A stretch of 26,128 bases of DNA from Fragilariopsis cylindrus CCMP1102 (lineage: Eukaryota; Bacillariophyta; Bacillariophyceae; Bacillariales; Bacillariaceae), in assembly GCA_900095095.1 (NCBI GenBank), contig FMBT01000276.1, positions 1-26,128 on the forward strand. The letters are read 5' to 3'. Made by a program: the position numbers and the translations under genes. Positions 8,666 through 17,926 of the stretch are shown here, piece by piece; the stretch's first letter is position 1, and every line of letters starts with the position of its first letter. The notes beneath the pieces are model-generated. The model did no database searches, was not told the origin of the DNA, and worked only from the letters and a program-made list of their open reading frames with translations.

Positions 8666-8963
8666 CGCCTTCTATCGCCCATTCCTCGATGACATCATTG
8701 ATGTTGTCGACAAAGAATTCCTGTACGTTAGCACAACGTTCACGTCTAAAATTATCTGATGGGTTCAACAAAAGATGGTACATATTTTTTACGTTATCTA
8801 TCCGATGCTTCAAACTAATACCAAGATGAAATGATACATCATCTCCGTCGTCCGATTTTTTTTCAATTGTAGCAAAGAAATATTCAGTTATCATTAGTTC
8901 TGAACCATCATTATCGTTTTTCTTTTTATGAGTGTACCTTCCCATGTACGGTGGAGATTCCAT
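8574..8963 (-). CDS. Middle segment of the Tudor protein (frame-shifted)
   Basis: A 129-residue ORF with globular composition: SELMITEYFFATIEKKSDDG, then DDVSFHLGISLKHR and GGGVLCFNAPVAVRDKNN. It overlaps the N-terminal segment (8926-9327) and the main ORF (6557-8665). Skipping one base near 8945 (the GGGAAGG run) joins it to the upstream segment, and skipping one base near 8580 (CGGC) joins it to YEPHQSIIPEIEDNG of the main ORF. Both changes have the same sign, one extra base. Two small indel errors, or decay of one ~930-residue gene, explain this better than three genes. The first residues up to about MESPPYMG are probably out of frame. Confidence 0.55.
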   Translation of the reverse strand: MESPPYMGRYTHKKKNDNDGSELMITEYFFATIEKKSDDGDDVSFHLGISLKHRIDNVKNMYHLLLNPSDNFRRERCANVQEFFVDNINDVIEEWAIEGGGVLCFNAPVAVRDKNNYIRDQIAYCPIGI

Positions 8964-9327
8964 TTGGAATCTTATATAATCCAGATATTGGACTTTGAAT
9001 CAAAGGAACATGTAATGTACCATACCATTCATTGTTATCGAGAAGATGAGTCTTTAAAGAGATGAATTTAAATTCAACTAACTTTGTAGATGAGCATTGT
9101 TCTAGATTTTGTACCTTCTTCTTCAGCATATCATTTTCTGCCTCCAAACGATTGAGACGTTCCAAAATAGCAGCAGCATTGAAGTTGTTATTGTTACTGT
9201 TATTATTGATGATCGCGGCAGTGCCAACATTAATATTATTGTTATTGGTATCGGTTCGCTGACGCGATGATGCAGGTGCCGGATCAGGAATTAGATCCGA
9301 TGCCTCGCGTTTCAGCCGTCTTTCCAT
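8926..9327 (-). CDS. N-terminal segment of the Tudor protein, with coiled coil
   Basis: A 133-residue ORF whose ATG at 9327 is the probable start of the composite gene. Residues ~26-48 are a poly-Asn linker. Residues ~53-76 (AILERLNRLEAENDMLKKKV) form a clear leucine-heptad coiled coil. Residues ~83-120 (EFKFISLKTHLLDNNEWYG, then TLHVPLIQSPISGLYKIPNG) begin a beta-rich domain that continues in the next frame. The final residues after VHGK are likely out of frame. Dimerisation through the coiled coil is an inference. Confidence 0.55.
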   Translation of the reverse strand: MERRLKREASDLIPDPAPASSRQRTDTNNNNINVGTAAIINNNSNNNNFNAAAILERLNRLEAENDMLKKKVQNLEQCSSTKLVEFKFISLKTHLLDNNEWYGTLHVPLIQSPISGLYKIPNGISTVHGKVHS

Positions 9328-9774
9328 TCTGTATTCACGATGATAAAACTAATAAGAGTAAAGTGGGAGCATTACCGGTATGTTTGTATTGGATGATGTG
9401 TCGTACAGTAGCAATTCTGTGAGTAATATTATACTCTTCTCCTTCGCATTTTGACCATAGACCCCACTGTGTCTCTTTTAAACGTTTGAAGTATGTTTTG
9501 TTTTATGATCGCATCTCTTTCTCGTCGATACTGGTACAATGTTGAGAGTAGCATTCAATGCTTATGTTGTGTTTGCTTTGGTTTCTTGCGTCGAGCGTCG
9601 AGGTTGTAAATCAAAAATCTAGAAAGATCTGTCACTCATATAAAATAACGCGCACTTTCTGAAAATTATTCTACTCAAGGAGTGTTAAAGCTGTAAAAAG
9701 GAATCAAATCGATTTTTATATAACGCGCGCGCTAGTAGAAAAATTAAATTCCAGAAGAGAAATCTATTCTGGAC
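9328..9774. other. Upstream region of the Tudor gene, no gene seen
   Basis: No coding resemblance on either strand. Two short GC-rich words in A/T-rich context, TAAAATAACGCGC near 9642 and TATATAACGCGCGCGC near 9717, may be promoter elements or chance. Confidence 0.3.
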
Positions 9775-9957
9775 TCATTCTTTTGGAAACATCGAGTTTT
9801 GTTGTGCGGCAGCTCCGGAGCTGACGTGACCGCTGAAAGCTCTTCTTCTTCCACAACCATCCTCACTCCTAGAGGAAGCTCTTTTAGTATCTTTAGTGGC
9901 TAGTGAACCCCAGAACACAAGTGGTCCGAAATACACAATCCACCAATAATAGGTCAT
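9775..9957 (-). CDS. Possible small membrane protein, unknown
   Basis: A 60-residue ORF starts MTYYWWIVYFGPLVFWGSLA, which would make one membrane-spanning segment, followed by a basic, Ser-rich tail (KRASSRSEDGCGRRR). The GC content is higher than in flanking DNA. No family is recognised and the length is within the range of chance ORFs. Confidence 0.28.
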   Translation of the reverse strand: MTYYWWIVYFGPLVFWGSLATKDTKRASSRSEDGCGRRRAFSGHVSSGAAAQQNSMFPKE

Positions 9958-10112
9958 ATCAGTTCAGTCCCGAGTTAGCCACGACTGACAACAATCAACC
10001 TATTTTGACGAAACTATCTACACTTAGATAGAACCAGGAAAACATGTTCAACAAAACCAAGGTAAGCCAGAAGAATGATTCACAATAATTACTCTAGTCG
10101 CATAGCAACTCC

Positions 10113-10141
10113 GGCTAAATTTGGTGCAACGAAATTTAGCC
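10113..10141. repeat. Perfect 10-bp hairpin
   Basis: GGCTAAATTT at 10113-10122 and its exact reverse complement AAATTTAGCC at 10132-10141 enclose a 9-base loop. It may be a transposon end or an RNA hairpin. No gene lies next to it. Confidence 0.7.
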
Positions 10142-10345
10142 AAACCCCTTATTTTGAATTTACAGCTGCTGGAAAGCAGTTCGTCTAAGTTCAACACAAT
10201 ATTTTAATCTAATCTAAGTAGTCAAAACAAGTCGGTTCTGTAGTGAAACACTAATTCACTGACAGTGGGTGGGAAAAACAAAATAAAACCAAAAACAACT
10301 AAAAACACCAGTAGAACGCGTAGAAACCTGTACAAGTAGTTACGG
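10142..10345. other. Noncoding, A/C-rich
   Basis: No ORF or recognisable element between the hairpin and the MITE. Confidence 0.4.
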
Positions 10346-10595
10346 TACAGTATGCGCTCGATAAGAAATACACATTTAAGAAATACACGCTCTATAAGAA
10401 ATAAACCAGACCGGTTTACACGTGATTCAACCTGTAGTGGGTCCCGTGTAGTGACTGACTCAATGACTCACGATAAAACTCATTGGAATTCACCCAAACC
10501 CTGGCCGTATGTGAAATCATAAGAAACACACTCTCTATAAGAAACACACCAAGTCGGTAAATTGGGAGTGTATTTCTTATCGAGCGCATACTGTA
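10346..10595. mobile_element. Mariner/pogo-like MITE with TA target duplication
   Basis: A 26-bp perfect terminal inverted repeat starts CAGTATGCGCTCGATAAGAA at 10348-10373, and its reverse complement ends GCGCATACTG at 10593. Each end is flanked by TA (10346-10347 and 10594-10595). A CAG-initial terminal repeat with TA duplication is the hallmark of Tc1/mariner and pogo elements. Inside, short CTCTATAAGAAA(T/C)A-type repeats recur near both ends, as in pogo/Tigger-type termini. The interior is about 190 bp with no transposase, so the element is non-autonomous. Confidence 0.85.
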
Positions 10596-11042
10596 CTCAA
10601 CGCTATTTTCAAATATTTAATTTTAGAATATGTCCGATTTGAGTCCCCCAAGACTCAATATTCTTTTGAGACTTAAATAGCTCTTATTTCTGCTAAAAAA
10701 ATCTAAAACACACAGTCTTCCTATAAACTTTACTATACTTTCATTTGTATTATATTCTACGATGATATCAAGTTCATGTAAGTTATACACCCCCACCGCA
10801 CTAGTACCCCATAGGAAGCGTTTCTTCTGGCCAACCACAGTTAAATACAACTTTATAAAATTCTCTCTCTCTACTTTCTCCAAAATGAAGATAGCTAGGC
10901 AGGTAAAACAGGATGTCAGCATATTACTTTTATTTGCATATCTTTTATGGTAACAATCAACAGGAATGGGACAGGTCTTTTGGTTAGTTGGTTATTATTG
11001 AATATTATAATAAAGATACATCATAAGTTGCTGCAGCCTGCT
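10596..11042. other. No supported gene beside the MITE
   Basis: A 99-codon minus-strand ORF (10623-10922) and an overlapping plus-strand ORF (10762-10953) show no recognisable family and low-quality composition. I treat the stretch as noncoding. Confidence 0.35.
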
Positions 11043-11488
11043 GAGCGGCTAGAGGGGGAGCTAAGCACATCCCTCTATTAAATACAGACATGTGAAAAAT
11101 CACAAATATGTAATTGATTATTTGGCTATTGTCTGTATTAAAACAAGGCATCCTCAGTTGCTAGTATGTAGAGATCTCTATCTTTCTCTCCAAGTATGGA
11201 GTACATGGAGAGAGGCAGCTGAGAGGCTGTAAAGAGAGTATATAGTTTGTAGAAGACACCCTAAGTTTTTCCTGCTTTTAAAACTATCTTTTTCCTCTTT
11301 CACCTAGCGAGCGGAGCGGAGCAGACGAGCGGCTTCAGAGCGAGGAACTAAGCACATCCTCACTTTGCATGCTAACATGTATGTAACTAGTTATTTGCGC
11401 CTATTGCATATAAAAATCATTCTACGTTGCTGCATGTAGAAATCTCTTTCTTCTATCTCTCTGAACAGAGGGAGGCAGCCAAGCGGCT
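11043..11488. repeat. Diverged direct repeat, two units
   Basis: Units at about 11043-11228 and 11327-11488 share, in order, GAGCGGCT, a CTAAGCACATCC core, ACATGT, a TGTAA...TTATTTG stretch, CATGTAGA/TATGTAGA plus ATCTCT, and a GAGGCAGC(T/C)(G/A)AG(A/C)GGCT end. Each unit starts and ends with a GCGGCT-like word. Divergence is substantial. It could be an old tandem duplication or two copies of a short interspersed element. Confidence 0.6.
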
Positions 11489-11501
11489 AATGAAGCTGCT
11501 A

Positions 11502-11708
11502 TTATAAATGTATTACTACTACTACGATGTTATATAGACAGATGCACAATAGCTTCATCACTTGCACTGAATCTTGACAGCATTTCATCATAACATAGTA
11601 AAGTCCTCCGTCAATCAACTCAATGTCACATGCCCATAATATACTATAGTCCGTCTCCCATAGAATTCCCATCAATCTCTTCTTTACAAAATGAATGCAG
11701 AGGATCAC
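11502..11708 (-). CDS. Possible orphan exon or chance ORF
   Basis: A 68-codon ORF with a protein-like core (KRLMGILWETDYSILWACDI, then ELIDGGLYYVMMKCC). No family is recognised, and there is no clear splice partner. Confidence 0.2.
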   Translation of the reverse strand: MILCIHFVKKRLMGILWETDYSILWACDIELIDGGLYYVMMKCCQDSVQVMKLLCICLYNIVVVVIHL

Positions 11709-12461
11709 AAAACAGGGGGAATGTCTAAGGATTTACCACATTTTCACAAACGTTTCAGGGTGACACAATCACCTGACACAAACATAGATGGAAACAGATA
11801 CTTGGGATTCCCAGCATAAAAATATGGTGCTTTTTCTATGCATTACAGCATTACTAATTTCTTCCCACATAAGCAATTATAATGATCTACAATTATCTAT
11901 ATACAATCATAGTATATCACATACATTTTTGTTCCAACATCAATGCTTGTTAAAGTAAGGTTTATTGTAGTCTATCTTTGTCTTTGTATTTGTATTTGTA
12001 TTTGTGTCTGTGTGGTTGTCTGTGTTTATCCGTGTCCGGGTATGCTGTGTACAGTATGTGTATTTGTCATCATCTATTAGAGAGAGAGAGAGAGAATGTG
12101 TATAGTATTATAGCAAATTGCACGCAATGAACTAAGACGCACCACTTGCCGGAGGCTACCAATTCATTAATCTTAAGCAAACAACCCCCGCCGAAGATTT
12201 TTTAATTTCGCTTCCGACACAAAAAGTGGCCTTAACACTAGCGTATGCATGACAGTGTCCTCTTTATCTATATCTTCTCTCTCTCTCCATCTACTTTTTT
12301 CTTCTTTTGCTACTATAACATAGCAAGAAGACTGCAATTTCAGCAACGACCGAAAGTGAGGGTACCGTATCCCGATTTTGGATCTCTGTATAAACCAAAG
12401 GAGTGTCCGTTCTTAGTTTTTTCTCTTTTTTCCATCGTGGCCGCCGCCATCGAAAAATGGG
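11709..12461. other. Noncoding, microsatellite-rich upstream region
   Basis: Contains a TTTGTA-type hexamer run (about 11976-12008), an (AG)n run (about 12079-12095) and a CT run (about 12274-12288). The plus-strand ORF at 12245-12535 overlaps the start of the GT41-like gene in another frame and looks like a shadow. Confidence 0.45.
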
Positions 12462-14779
12462 ATGATGATGCATTATTATTATTGGTTGTCTATTCTTTCT
12501 TTGTCTCTTTCTGTCCTAATTTTAAATCTAAATGATAGTATCATTGGATGCTCCTGTCAGCAACAGCAACAGCAACGCCAGAAGAATCAAAATCAAAAAT
12601 CAAAAGAAGAATATCAAAAAGATATTATAAATGATCCAAGAAATGCATTAAAAAGATTTCAATTTGGTTGGTATCTATTATCAGTTAGTGGACCTGGTGG
12701 ATCGGATGCTGGTTTAGCAATACAAATACTTCAGTCATGTTTAATATAAACGGTCAAAAAAATGAAGTTGATATGAATTTAGGTCAAATCGATCCCCTTA
12801 AGGGATATTTAGCATCCAGTATGATTGGACGTTATATGCATGAACAGCGTAATTATAAGGTATCAAATCAATTTTTGTCGATAGCCTATGAGATATCGAA
12901 ACTAAAATTATCACCAAATCATGATGTCTCCGAATTATGTGTCCATTTACAATTATCATCTCAATTTAATTATTTTCCATTGACGGTAGAAGAAGCCAAT
13001 ACAGCAATAGAAAACATTGAGATATATCAAAATGAATTATTACAATTAATGGATTTCAAATCATACCCCACCACTTATAATAAAGATGTGTACTTGAATG
13101 AACATTGGTTATCAAACACAATTCCTGGTGTACAACAGGATCCATATTTACATTGTATGTATGATCTATTTGAATTGTCTTTTTATTATCGTGCAAATAC
13201 AAAAAAAATCGCTTCTCAACATTATAAATTAACATCTTTAACGTGGCCTTCTATACTATACACTGCTAAGCATGTACAAGAATATGATGACGAGAAGAAG
13301 AAGGCACTGTTAGAATTTCGTCTACTACTGATACTAATACTCAACAAGAGCAACAACAACAACAAAATTATCAAAAATGCATTGGACCTGACGGTAAAAT
13401 AAATTTAGCTGTTATAAGTGGAACACTATCCGAAGGACATTCTGTTAGTGAAGATTTCGGTGGGATACTCTCACGGTTAGATAGAATATGTTTGATGTGA
13501 CGTACATATATATCCATGAAAATACATCACCAAATCAAGGTGCCGCCAAATTTACATCTGCTAATCCACAAGACACGCTTCATCATTATACGAAAAATCC
13601 ATCCATTGATAATGGAAATGGATCCTGGATTACACGTATTGGTATTGATATACAGAAAAATTTAATTTTGATATGATACTATATTTAGATCTACAATGTC
13701 CACCTATTGTCGACGACTCGGTATGATGCATTAGCACCAGTACAAATTAATACACATGGTCATCCAGTCACATCCGGTCATCCATCTTCGATAGTACAAC
13801 ACTTTATTTCTGGAGTGAAGCGGAATTACCTCTTGAGGAAGTCAAACACATTATACAGAACAATTGCAATTAATACCAAAAGGTAAAATGCATCAGTATT
13901 ATACACCGCGTGTTATTCAAGAAGTAGGCGGAACGGGTAGTCCTATATTACGTAGTCGTATGGATGGTATGAGATTTGATCATTTATTACGAAAAGATTT
14001 TCATGAATTACCTGCATACATCAAGGATGGTGGCGAATTGGATGATGACGTCAATAATAAAAAAGAAGCGACTTGAATTTATATGTATGTATGCAAAAGC
14101 CCTTTAAACTAATGCCTGAGTTCGATGGATTAGTTTGTGGTATCTTAGCAAAAGATCTTAATGGATTTGTGATACTCCATAAAGAAGAATCAACATATCA
14201 TCATAAGACATTCGTGCAAAGAATGATGAATGCCGGATGTGATATGTCACGAATGCATTTTATATCATCACAACCAAATCATAAATTATTAAAACTATAT
14301 TCAACTGCCAATGTGATTTTGGATAGCTATCCAGCTGGGGGTTGTACCACAACACGTGAGGCAATAGAATTAGGTAAAGCTGTTGTGACATGGCCAGCAC
14401 GTTTATTAGGTGGACGATGGACTTTAGGATTATATAATATTATTGGATTAGAGGAAGGAACAAAAACAAAATTAATTGCTTCCTCCAAAGAAGAATATAT
14501 ACAAAAGCTGTTGAAATTGGTACCAATCATACATTAAGAAATCAAATTGAATTAGAAATCAGAGATAAAACAAGTTCGAATTTATTTTATCGACAGGAAG
14601 CAGTAGTAGAATGGGAAAAGATTTTACTACGAGTAAGTCCTGTCAAACAATGTAATAGTAGTAGTAGTAGTGGTAGTAGTCCTATAATATTATCTGAAGA
14701 TAATGATAACGATGGCAATGACGATGATGAACACGATACTAGTAGTGATAGCACCACGGCCTCGAATGACGAATTGTAA
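12462..14779 (+). CDS. O-GlcNAc transferase-like (GT41) protein, ER signals, frame-broken
   Basis: The coding trace is continuous but crosses frames ten times. It starts MMMHYYYWLSILSLSLSVLI, a good signal peptide, then poly-Q. Next comes a TPR-like helical region (12600-13320). The catalytic part carries GT41 hallmarks: INLAVISGTLSEGHSV, DMILYLDL, ALAPVQINTHGHPVTSG, YTEQLQLIPKGKMHQYYTPR, then KPFKLMPEFDGLVCGILAKD, ANVILDSYPAGGCTTTREAI and ELGKAVVTWPARLLGGRWTL. GT41 enzymes transfer sugar from a UDP- or GDP-sugar to Ser/Thr and are normally nucleocytoplasmic. The tail is S/D-rich and ends ASNDEL before TAA, an ER-retrieval-like tetrapeptide. Frames run 0,2,1,0,2,1,0,2,1,0,2, so each change is one missing base, several beside homopolymers. 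Assembly indels are likeliest; a pseudogene is possible. Confidence 0.75.
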
Positions 14780-14817
14780 AAGGAGAAGACAAAATGAAAT
14801 TTTCACCTTATATATAA

Positions 14818-15383
14818 CTAGCTAGAATCAAGTAATAATATATTATCTAGTTCATCTTTGCCTTGGTAGTAGTTGCAGATGTTGAGTATCACTGTTTTCT
14901 TACTGTGTCGTAACAGGAATGTATTCCTAATCACAACAACATAAAGCAACCAACCCATCGGTCCAAGCATGAGTGATAGGAATAAACACGGAATAATTAC
15001 TAGAACATGAATTAATGTACTACATTCTCTCTTGACTGAATCGAATGCAATCCATCGACCGATTAATGCATCGTATGCACCATAATGAATCCAACCAACA
15101 AATACTGCATTGGGATCCTTAAACAATGTCACAACCCCCTCGAATGTTGAAAGTCTGGAGTTTCAACAGTCAGGATCCAAAACAAAGATATCGCAGAAAG
15201 GGTGTATATCGCGGCAAGAATGATCGGACCAATTAGAGATAAGGTGGGTGTATATTTCCAACGAGGTACCAACACAATTAGGAGCCATGTTGGGGAGGAT
15301 GAAATTGAACGTTGACCAAGTTCATCTGCATTTTTTCCACCGAGAAGAGCGTATGGTTTCAAACCTTCAATAGTTGTTGACAT
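14818..15383 (-). CDS. ABA4-like (DUF4281) membrane protein, one frameshift
   Basis: Two minus-strand ORFs (15129-15383 and 14818-15132) together make a typical ABA4-like protein. The first helices appear as TWLLIVLVPRWKYTPTLSLI then GPIILAAIYTLSAISLFWIL. The diagnostic core is LFKDPNAVFVGWIHYGAYDA then LIGRWIAFDS, followed by IPCLFLSLMLGPMGWLLYVV. In plants ABA4 is a plastid protein needed for neoxanthin synthesis; related proteins occur widely in algae. Its role in fucoxanthin-making algae is not established, so carotenoid function is inferred. The frames join around 15150, where GACTTTCAACATTCGAGG would read on as TFEGVVTLFK if TTT were TTTT: one missing base in a T run. No plastid-targeting presequence is evident at the chosen start (15383), so an upstream exon may be missing. 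Confidence 0.78.
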
Positions 15384-16089
15384 CGTCTTTGTTAGAGTGT
15401 TGGAATGGTCTTTATATTGTAGTATCCTATTAGGGTTTATGAATGTGATTGTGATCTTGAGAGCTATTATTGTCGCTACTTATATTATATATTTGGTACA
15501 ATTGATATCTTTGTTATTTAACGACTACCTTTTCTGTTTTGGATGTGAGCTTGAGAATTGTATTCTCTTATCCGTTCTTGTTAATGCTACGAGTAACGTA
15601 ACGTATTTAGTATCGCTTTGCTATTCTCACGACTGCTTGACTGCTTGACTGCTTCTTGTGTTCTCATTATTGCTGTTCTCATTCTACTGAAGTTGAAGTA
15701 TTAAAATTCATATCTCATCGTCTGTTCTCGTCCAGAATATGTATTTTGTATCTTTTAATTTGGCGAACGGGTCGTACACCAGCGTTGCGAGTCACATTTG
15801 ATGAGCAGAGAAGATTTACTGAGTTTGAAAATACAAAAACTAATTATCTTGTATCTCTCTCTCTTTTTTCGATCACGTTGGTTGGACGAAAAGAAAGATT
15901 AAGCATGATATGCCATATACAATAAAAGGAGTGCGGTAGTCTCAGTTGTGCGACTAGCATTGGTGATACATTGAATGCTACAATACAAAAGCTTTTTCTA
16001 TGAACTGAAAGAAGCTGAATGATATTCGAGGAACGACAATCTTTCAATAAAGAAAAAAAAAGAAAAAAACCGACAAAGAGACAACGGAG
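15384..16089. other. Intergenic region between divergent genes
   Basis: It separates the ABA4-like gene (-) from the 16090 ORF (+), so it likely holds both promoters. Small plus-strand ORFs (15397-15648, 15656-15925) show no family resemblance. A perfect 8-bp tandem repeat (GACTGCTT x3) lies at 15631-15654. Confidence 0.45.
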
Positions 16090-16659
16090 ATGTCAGCATA
16101 CTCAAACATCATCAAACATCGAGCGATTCAACAAACAAACATGAATAGACTTTTCGCAGCATTTGATGCGGCTGCAACGAATATACTTGATCCTTCTACT
16201 TTATTCGTTTGTGGTAGTAGTAGTGGAACTACGAATGCCGTAATTGATGATCTCGATTTTGATGCGTCGTCTGATGGTACCTATGCCACCTACGACAATG
16301 CCGACGAAAACACGTTTGTTGGTATGTATGCCACCTACGACAATGACGACGGAGAAAATAGTACTCATCAAGGTCAATCCCTTGGTGATAGCGATAGTCA
16401 TATCGACAACGGTGATGTTATTGTTATTCGTGATTTTTGTATAGAACAAGATCATATGAATGGCTTAAGATTGATTAAAGCTGAAACTATGACGATTGCT
16501 ACTGTTACAAGCGTAACAACAGCAGCAACATCAGCATCAACATCGTGGAGCAGGACTACCGGTACATTTAGTGATGATGATATGCATGATTCATTGGGGG
16601 AACATTATCAAAATAGGAGGAAGAATAAGGACGAAAACACGATCGGATATTATTGTTAG
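16090..16659 (+). CDS. Unknown acidic low-complexity protein, N-terminal part
   Basis: A 189-residue ORF with ATG at 16090, 10 bases after a purine-rich tract. It is rich in D, S and T. It contains a short internal repeat in which YATYDN recurs (GTYATYDNADENTF and GMYATYDNDDGENS), encoded by a duplicated TATGCCACCTACGACAATG. No known domain is recognised. It ends just where the next ORF opens in another frame; the change has the sign of one missing base, so the two are probably one protein of about 380 residues. Regulatory or disordered function is plausible but unsupported. Confidence 0.45.
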   Translation: MSAYSNIIKHRAIQQTNMNRLFAAFDAAATNILDPSTLFVCGSSSGTTNAVIDDLDFDASSDGTYATYDNADENTFVGMYATYDNDDGENSTHQGQSLGDSDSHIDNGDVIVIRDFCIEQDHMNGLRLIKAETMTIATVTSVTTAATSASTSWSRTTGTFSDDDMHDSLGEHYQNRRKNKDENTIGYYC

Positions 16660-17228
16660 ATGATAATGACAAGAACAGTAACAACAGTAACGATCATGGT
16701 AATTTGATGCCGGCGCTGAAGCGAGAATTACCTTCGTTCGGGAAAAGTCGTGAATTCCGTAGTTTTGATCGCACAACAAATAATACTACTACTACTGGTA
16801 ATAATAATACCGTCCAACAAAATGGTTTACGACCCTCGTTTGTGATGAGAACCAACAACGATGAGGATGACATTGATCAGCAGCCTCAATTAGTATCACT
16901 TGATGAAGAAAACAAGCATTATGAATACCTAACAATATATAAACCGTCATCTTCTACTTCTACAGAAATTGACACAATTGATAGCACACCAACATCACCA
17001 TCCCCGTCACTACACGCCCATGAAACAACGTTGAGCAATCATAGTCGACAAATACAACAGCAACAGCAACAATGCTTTGTACTCAAAATAACAATCACAC
17101 AATCACAGTTACAACAACGACAACAAAACAACCGCGAGAGTAGCGCAGTAGTACAGCAATCGTCACCAACTCATACTCGTCCATCATTCAAACGATCATT
17201 AAAAAACGTCGACCTTTTTGTCATTTAA
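16653..17228 (+). CDS. Unknown low-complexity protein, C-terminal part
   Basis: A 191-residue ORF, N/T/S/Q-rich. It has short ordered-looking islands: PALKRELPSFGKSREFRSFD, GLRPSFVMRTNNDEDD and TRPSFKRSLKNVDLFVI at the C-terminus. The RPSF motif appears twice. It is probably the continuation of 16090-16659. No family is recognised. Confidence 0.42.
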   Translation: MLDDNDKNSNNSNDHGNLMPALKRELPSFGKSREFRSFDRTTNNTTTTGNNNTVQQNGLRPSFVMRTNNDEDDIDQQPQLVSLDEENKHYEYLTIYKPSSSTSTEIDTIDSTPTSPSPSLHAHETTLSNHSRQIQQQQQQCFVLKITITQSQLQQRQQNNRESSAVVQQSSPTHTRPSFKRSLKNVDLFVI

Positions 17229-17926
17229 AAAATCGTATGAGCACATCGATGGATGAATGAAGTAATAAATGAATGGAATATATATTCCTTACAGTATTTA
17301 ATGCTGTACAGTACAGTACAGACTTTACGATGTATGTTAAGTGAGAGGAAAAAGAACCACAACAAAATAATGCAAATTGGACAGTTTTCAAATGAATAAC
17401 ACTTATCATCATCATCATCATCATCTGTATTCCAATATGTTATTATTATTTAGTATATAGTGTATGTAAAAATATGATCATTTTCTAATTCATTTGGGTG
17501 GATCAATTCTTTTTCTTTATTCTTGCCCCATCACTGCACTGCACTACACATTCATGCCATCATGCCATGCCTGCCGTGCTGCAATTCATAAATATGATAC
17601 CAATTCATTCCATGTTGATTTTAAGCAATGTTTTTGGACTAAAACTACAATACAATATCGTCCGACATTGCGTTTGAAATCATCTATCAACAACGAATTG
17701 TCAGTTGCAGTGCGTAGTTGTTTGTTGTTGTACTACTACTACTACTACGATTTGATATCAGGGTTCATCAAAGAAGAAGAAGAAGAAGAAGACACTGTCG
17801 TCGTCGTCTCGTCGCAGCAAGAAGTATATCTTACTTCTTTGGTGCGACACCAAAGCCCAATCGATTTGCTCCTTTGACAAGCAATCATTGGTAACAATGC
17901 ATTCTAATTGCTATCCTCTATTGTTG
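17229..17926. other. Low-complexity intergenic stretch
   Basis: Holds CTGTACAGTACAGTACAG near 17304-17321, a (CAT)n run near 17405-17424, and GAAGAA and CTA triplet runs near 17736-17790. The 127-codon plus ORF at 17494-17877 is mostly triplet-repeat translation and is not convincing. Confidence 0.4.

Noticed and set aside
12120..12240. Possible tRNA-like or structured RNA
   Set aside because: GC-richer patch, but no cloverleaf or A/B box arrangement could be drawn.
15634..15654. GACTGCTT x3 as part of a CRISPR-like array
   Set aside because: Only three contiguous 8-bp units without spacers: a simple tandem repeat.
16201..16455. Minus-strand ORF over the acidic gene
   Set aside because: Antisense shadow of D/S/T repeats; T/I/V repeats only.
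17494..17877. 127-codon ORF with poly-Y and poly-E
   Set aside because: Most of its length is translation of CTA, GAA and GTC triplet runs; no conserved segment.
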